A stretch of 16,002 bases of DNA, from positions 1 through 16,002 of the forward strand of contig CAKOIE010000031.1 in the NCBI GenBank assembly GCA_934086395.1, given 5' to 3'. This document shows, piece by piece, positions 14,614-16,002 of the stretch. The notes under the pieces are model-generated. The model was given only the letters and a program-made list of their open reading frames with translations, was not told the DNA's origin and ran no database searches. This stretch comes from an uncultured Bacilli bacterium (GTDB lineage: Bacteria > Bacillota_I > Bacilli_A > RF39 > UBA660). The position numbers were made by a program, and so were the translations under genes. How positions within the stretch are numbered: position 1 is the stretch's first letter; each line of letters opens with the position of its first letter.

Positions 14614-15804
14614 ATTTATGCTTAAAATTGCAGGATTTACTGTACCTTTTTCTTCAGCGTCTTCTACGCCATATTGTTTATTCCAATGAACTCTGTAAGC
14701 ATCTCCATTTTTAGCAAAGTGTGATAAAGCGTTTGCTGCTGCACCTGCCATAAATCCACTTAATCCAAGTTCTTCATTATATACTTGTTTTTCTGCTTCT
14801 TCAAATGAAATACCTTCTTCAAATTTTTTCATCATAGAAATAACTGCTTTTACTACAAATACAGAATATCCATCATTTGTATTATTATCAGCAAATTGCA
14901 TCCACTCTTCTTCTGTTTCTGGTTTAACTAAAGTTAATCCTTCTCTCATAAGTGTATATTTCATTTTCTTTGCTTCAAGATCACTTTTTTCTTTATATTC
15001 AGCCCATTCTCTATCTTGTTTTTCTTTTTCTGCAACTTCTGCATCTACGATTCTATCTCCAAATATTAATCTTTTTGATGCAAATACATCTTCAGCTGCT
15101 CTTCTATCATATCCATATTCAATATTTGGGTTTGAATATAATACTTCACCATCTTTTGATGTTATACTTGAAATTGCTGCACCATAACCAACAAATGGAA
15201 TACCACTATAACCAATTTCTACATTTATGAAATCAGTTACATTTCTTAATTCTGCTGTTTCTTCTTGTTTAACACCATACCACCAACCTGTGTATGATAC
15301 ATCTTCACCAATATGTTCTCTTAATTTGTCAAACATTACTTTCGCTTGTGCTTCTTTGTCTTGTTCTTTAGCAGCTACAAGTTCATCAAAGGTCATATCT
15401 CCTTCTTTCATTGGTAAGAAAGAACCTGCTTGTGTATGGCATGCATATTTGTAATTGTTATTTTCCATATTACTGATTAATAGGCTATACCTTGAATCGT
15501 TTCCATATTGTGCTTTTACTTCTTCTAAACTCATTCTTTTTCCAAAATAAATCCAATTTGAGAAGTTTGACTTAAAACTCATTCTTGTTGCAAAATAAAT
15601 CCAATTTGGGAAGTTTGACTTATCTCCATCATAACTTTTATCACCATCTACAACAAACTCTTTGTCGTAAAAACGGAATCCTTCCATTTTTCCATCATTT
15701 GCTACTTGCATTGGATCTCTTTCTTCTACTTCTGAGATTGAAGACTCACTAAATAGTATCCCTCTATAAATTTTTTCAACATAACTTTTCGTTACTTTTT
15801 CCAT
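14605..15804 (-). CDS. Unrecognised 399-aa soluble protein with internal duplication
   Basis: No family is recognised. The product is acidic, without signal peptide or membrane segments. Residues about 53-64 carry a short repeat (DGDKSY/DGDKSN). Residues about 62-94 carry a 16-residue tandem repeat (KSNFPNWIYFATRMSF / KSNFSNWIYFGKRMSL). A central region rich in Trp and Tyr (YTGWWYGVK, then IPFVGYGAAISS) is followed by a strongly charged helix (about 255-290, EKEKQDREWAEYKEKSDLEAKK). The C-terminal part contains a Gly/Ala-rich segment (GLSGFMAGAAANALSHF). ATG 15802-15804 has GGGGG about ten bases upstream. A good promoter lies above it and a hairpin terminator spans its stop, so it is monocistronic. 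Codon use is a little less AT-biased than its neighbours. It could be a mobile-element cargo gene given the repeats at the right edge; this is inference. Confidence 0.75.
   Translation of the reverse strand: MEKVTKSYVEKIYRGILFSESSISEVEERDPMQVANDGKMEGFRFYDKEFVVDGDKSYDGDKSNFPNWIYFATRMSFKSNFSNWIYFGKRMSLEEVKAQYGNDSRYSLLISNMENNNYKYACHTQAGSFLPMKEGDMTFDELVAAKEQDKEAQAKVMFDKLREHIGEDVSYTGWWYGVKQEETAELRNVTDFINVEIGYSGIPFVGYGAAISSITSKDGEVLYSNPNIEYGYDRRAAEDVFASKRLIFGDRIVDAEVAEKEKQDREWAEYKEKSDLEAKKMKYTLMREGLTLVKPETEEEWMQFADNNTNDGYSVFVVKAVISMMKKFEEGISFEEAEKQVYNEELGLSGFMAGAAANALSHFAKNGDAYRVHWNKQYGVEDAEEKGTVNPAILSINKK
15527..15621 (-). repeat. 48-bp tandem duplication inside the 399-aa gene
   Basis: Copies at 15527-15573 and 15575-15621 agree at 44 of 47 compared bases, with a period of 48. 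The period is a multiple of three, so the frame is kept. Confidence 0.95.
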
Positions 15805-15871
15805 ATCAATTTTCCCCCTTTTGCAGTCACAAAGTGTAATATTTTGAGATTTTCTGCTTGATATGGCGTAT

Positions 15872-15900
15872 ATTTTAGCATAAAACTATCAATTTGTCAA
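15872..15900 (-). promoter_or_regulatory. Promoter of the 399-aa gene
   Basis: Perfect -35 TTGACA (15895-15900), 17-base spacer, -10 TAAAAT (15872-15877) on the minus strand, leaving a leader of about 60 nt. Confidence 0.8.
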
Positions 15901-15934
15901 CTTTGACCATATACAGTGTTAATCCTTTGTGAAA

Positions 15935-15984
15935 AATTAGTGAAAATGTCCCTATTAAAAAAACGAATAATTAGTGAAAATGTC
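15935..15984. repeat. Two 16-bp direct repeats at the right edge, possible insertion-sequence end
   Basis: AATTAGTGAAAATGTC occurs at 15935-15950 and 15969-15984, 34 bases apart. A partial third, TTTGTGAAAAA, begins at 15927. Repeated short motifs just inside a TGTT boundary (15917) are reminiscent of the multiple transposase-binding repeats at the ends of some insertion sequences such as the IS21 family. No transposase is in the window, so this is tentative. Confidence 0.4.
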
Positions 15985-16002
15985 TCCTTATAAATTTTAC
16001 AA

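Noticed and set aside
1..16002. Reassignment of TGA to tryptophan, as in many Mollicutes
   Set aside because: All genes read through with the standard code with Trp as TGG (checked in secA). TGA is merely absent as a stop among the few intact genes, and the 8995 remnant seems to end in TGA.

Overview
This is a low-G+C, AT-rich bacterial segment with Bacillota-type signals: Shine-Dalgarno sites derived from AAGGAGGTGAT, sigma-A promoters with 17-bp spacers, a T-box leader ahead of ileS, a long-form hpf and a SecA with a C-terminal zinc tail. The standard genetic code fits: every intact gene ends in TAA or TAG and every ORF is complete. An uncultured gut-type Bacilli/Mollicutes relative (RF39-like) is a reasonable guess, but the lineage is inference.

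Layout. Positions 98-274 (minus) hold a decayed tail of a SEC-C (zinc-motif) protein. Next comes a minus-strand accessory module at 279-2292: a KilA/RhuM-like DNA-binding protein, a Doc-type Fic protein overlapping it by one base, and a small helical protein. The module is bracketed by near-identical tandem copies of AACTTATCTAA. secA follows (2487-4979) with its own promoter and terminator. Between secA and hpf lie two divergent genes of unknown function, a lipoprotein (5072-5806) and a two-TM coiled-coil protein (5936-7678). hpf (7707-8228) ends on a terminator shared with the latter. In many Bacillota hpf-secA-prfB are neighbours; here both sides of secA are filled with accessory genes.

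Positions 8340-9182 are a decaying two-gene unit. One conserved hypothetical gene is split by a single-base frameshift, and the gene upstream survives only as a 3' fragment broken by two more shifts. This fragment abuts a 50-bp array of five 10-bp repeats, which starts a few bases after the stop of a Schlafen-AlbA_2/HATPase/HTH regulator (9261-10712). A cold-shock protein (10840-11052) and a eukaryote-like (type 2) isoleucyl-tRNA synthetase (11134-14235) follow. The synthetase sits behind a T-box leader with an AUC (Ile) specifier and a consensus promoter. The last gene (14605-15804) encodes an unrecognised 399-aa cytoplasmic protein carrying a fresh 48-bp internal tandem duplication. The right edge carries two 16-bp direct repeats that may be the end of an insertion sequence continuing outside the window.

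How it fits together: the housekeeping genes (secA, hpf, csp, ileS) are separate transcription units with clear promoters and hairpin terminators. The accessory modules sit between them and are associated with truncated neighbours and repeats. The strongest candidates for something new are the RhuM-like/Doc/159-aa module with its flanking repeats, the repeat array next to the AlbA_2 regulator, and the divergent lipoprotein/membrane-protein pair.
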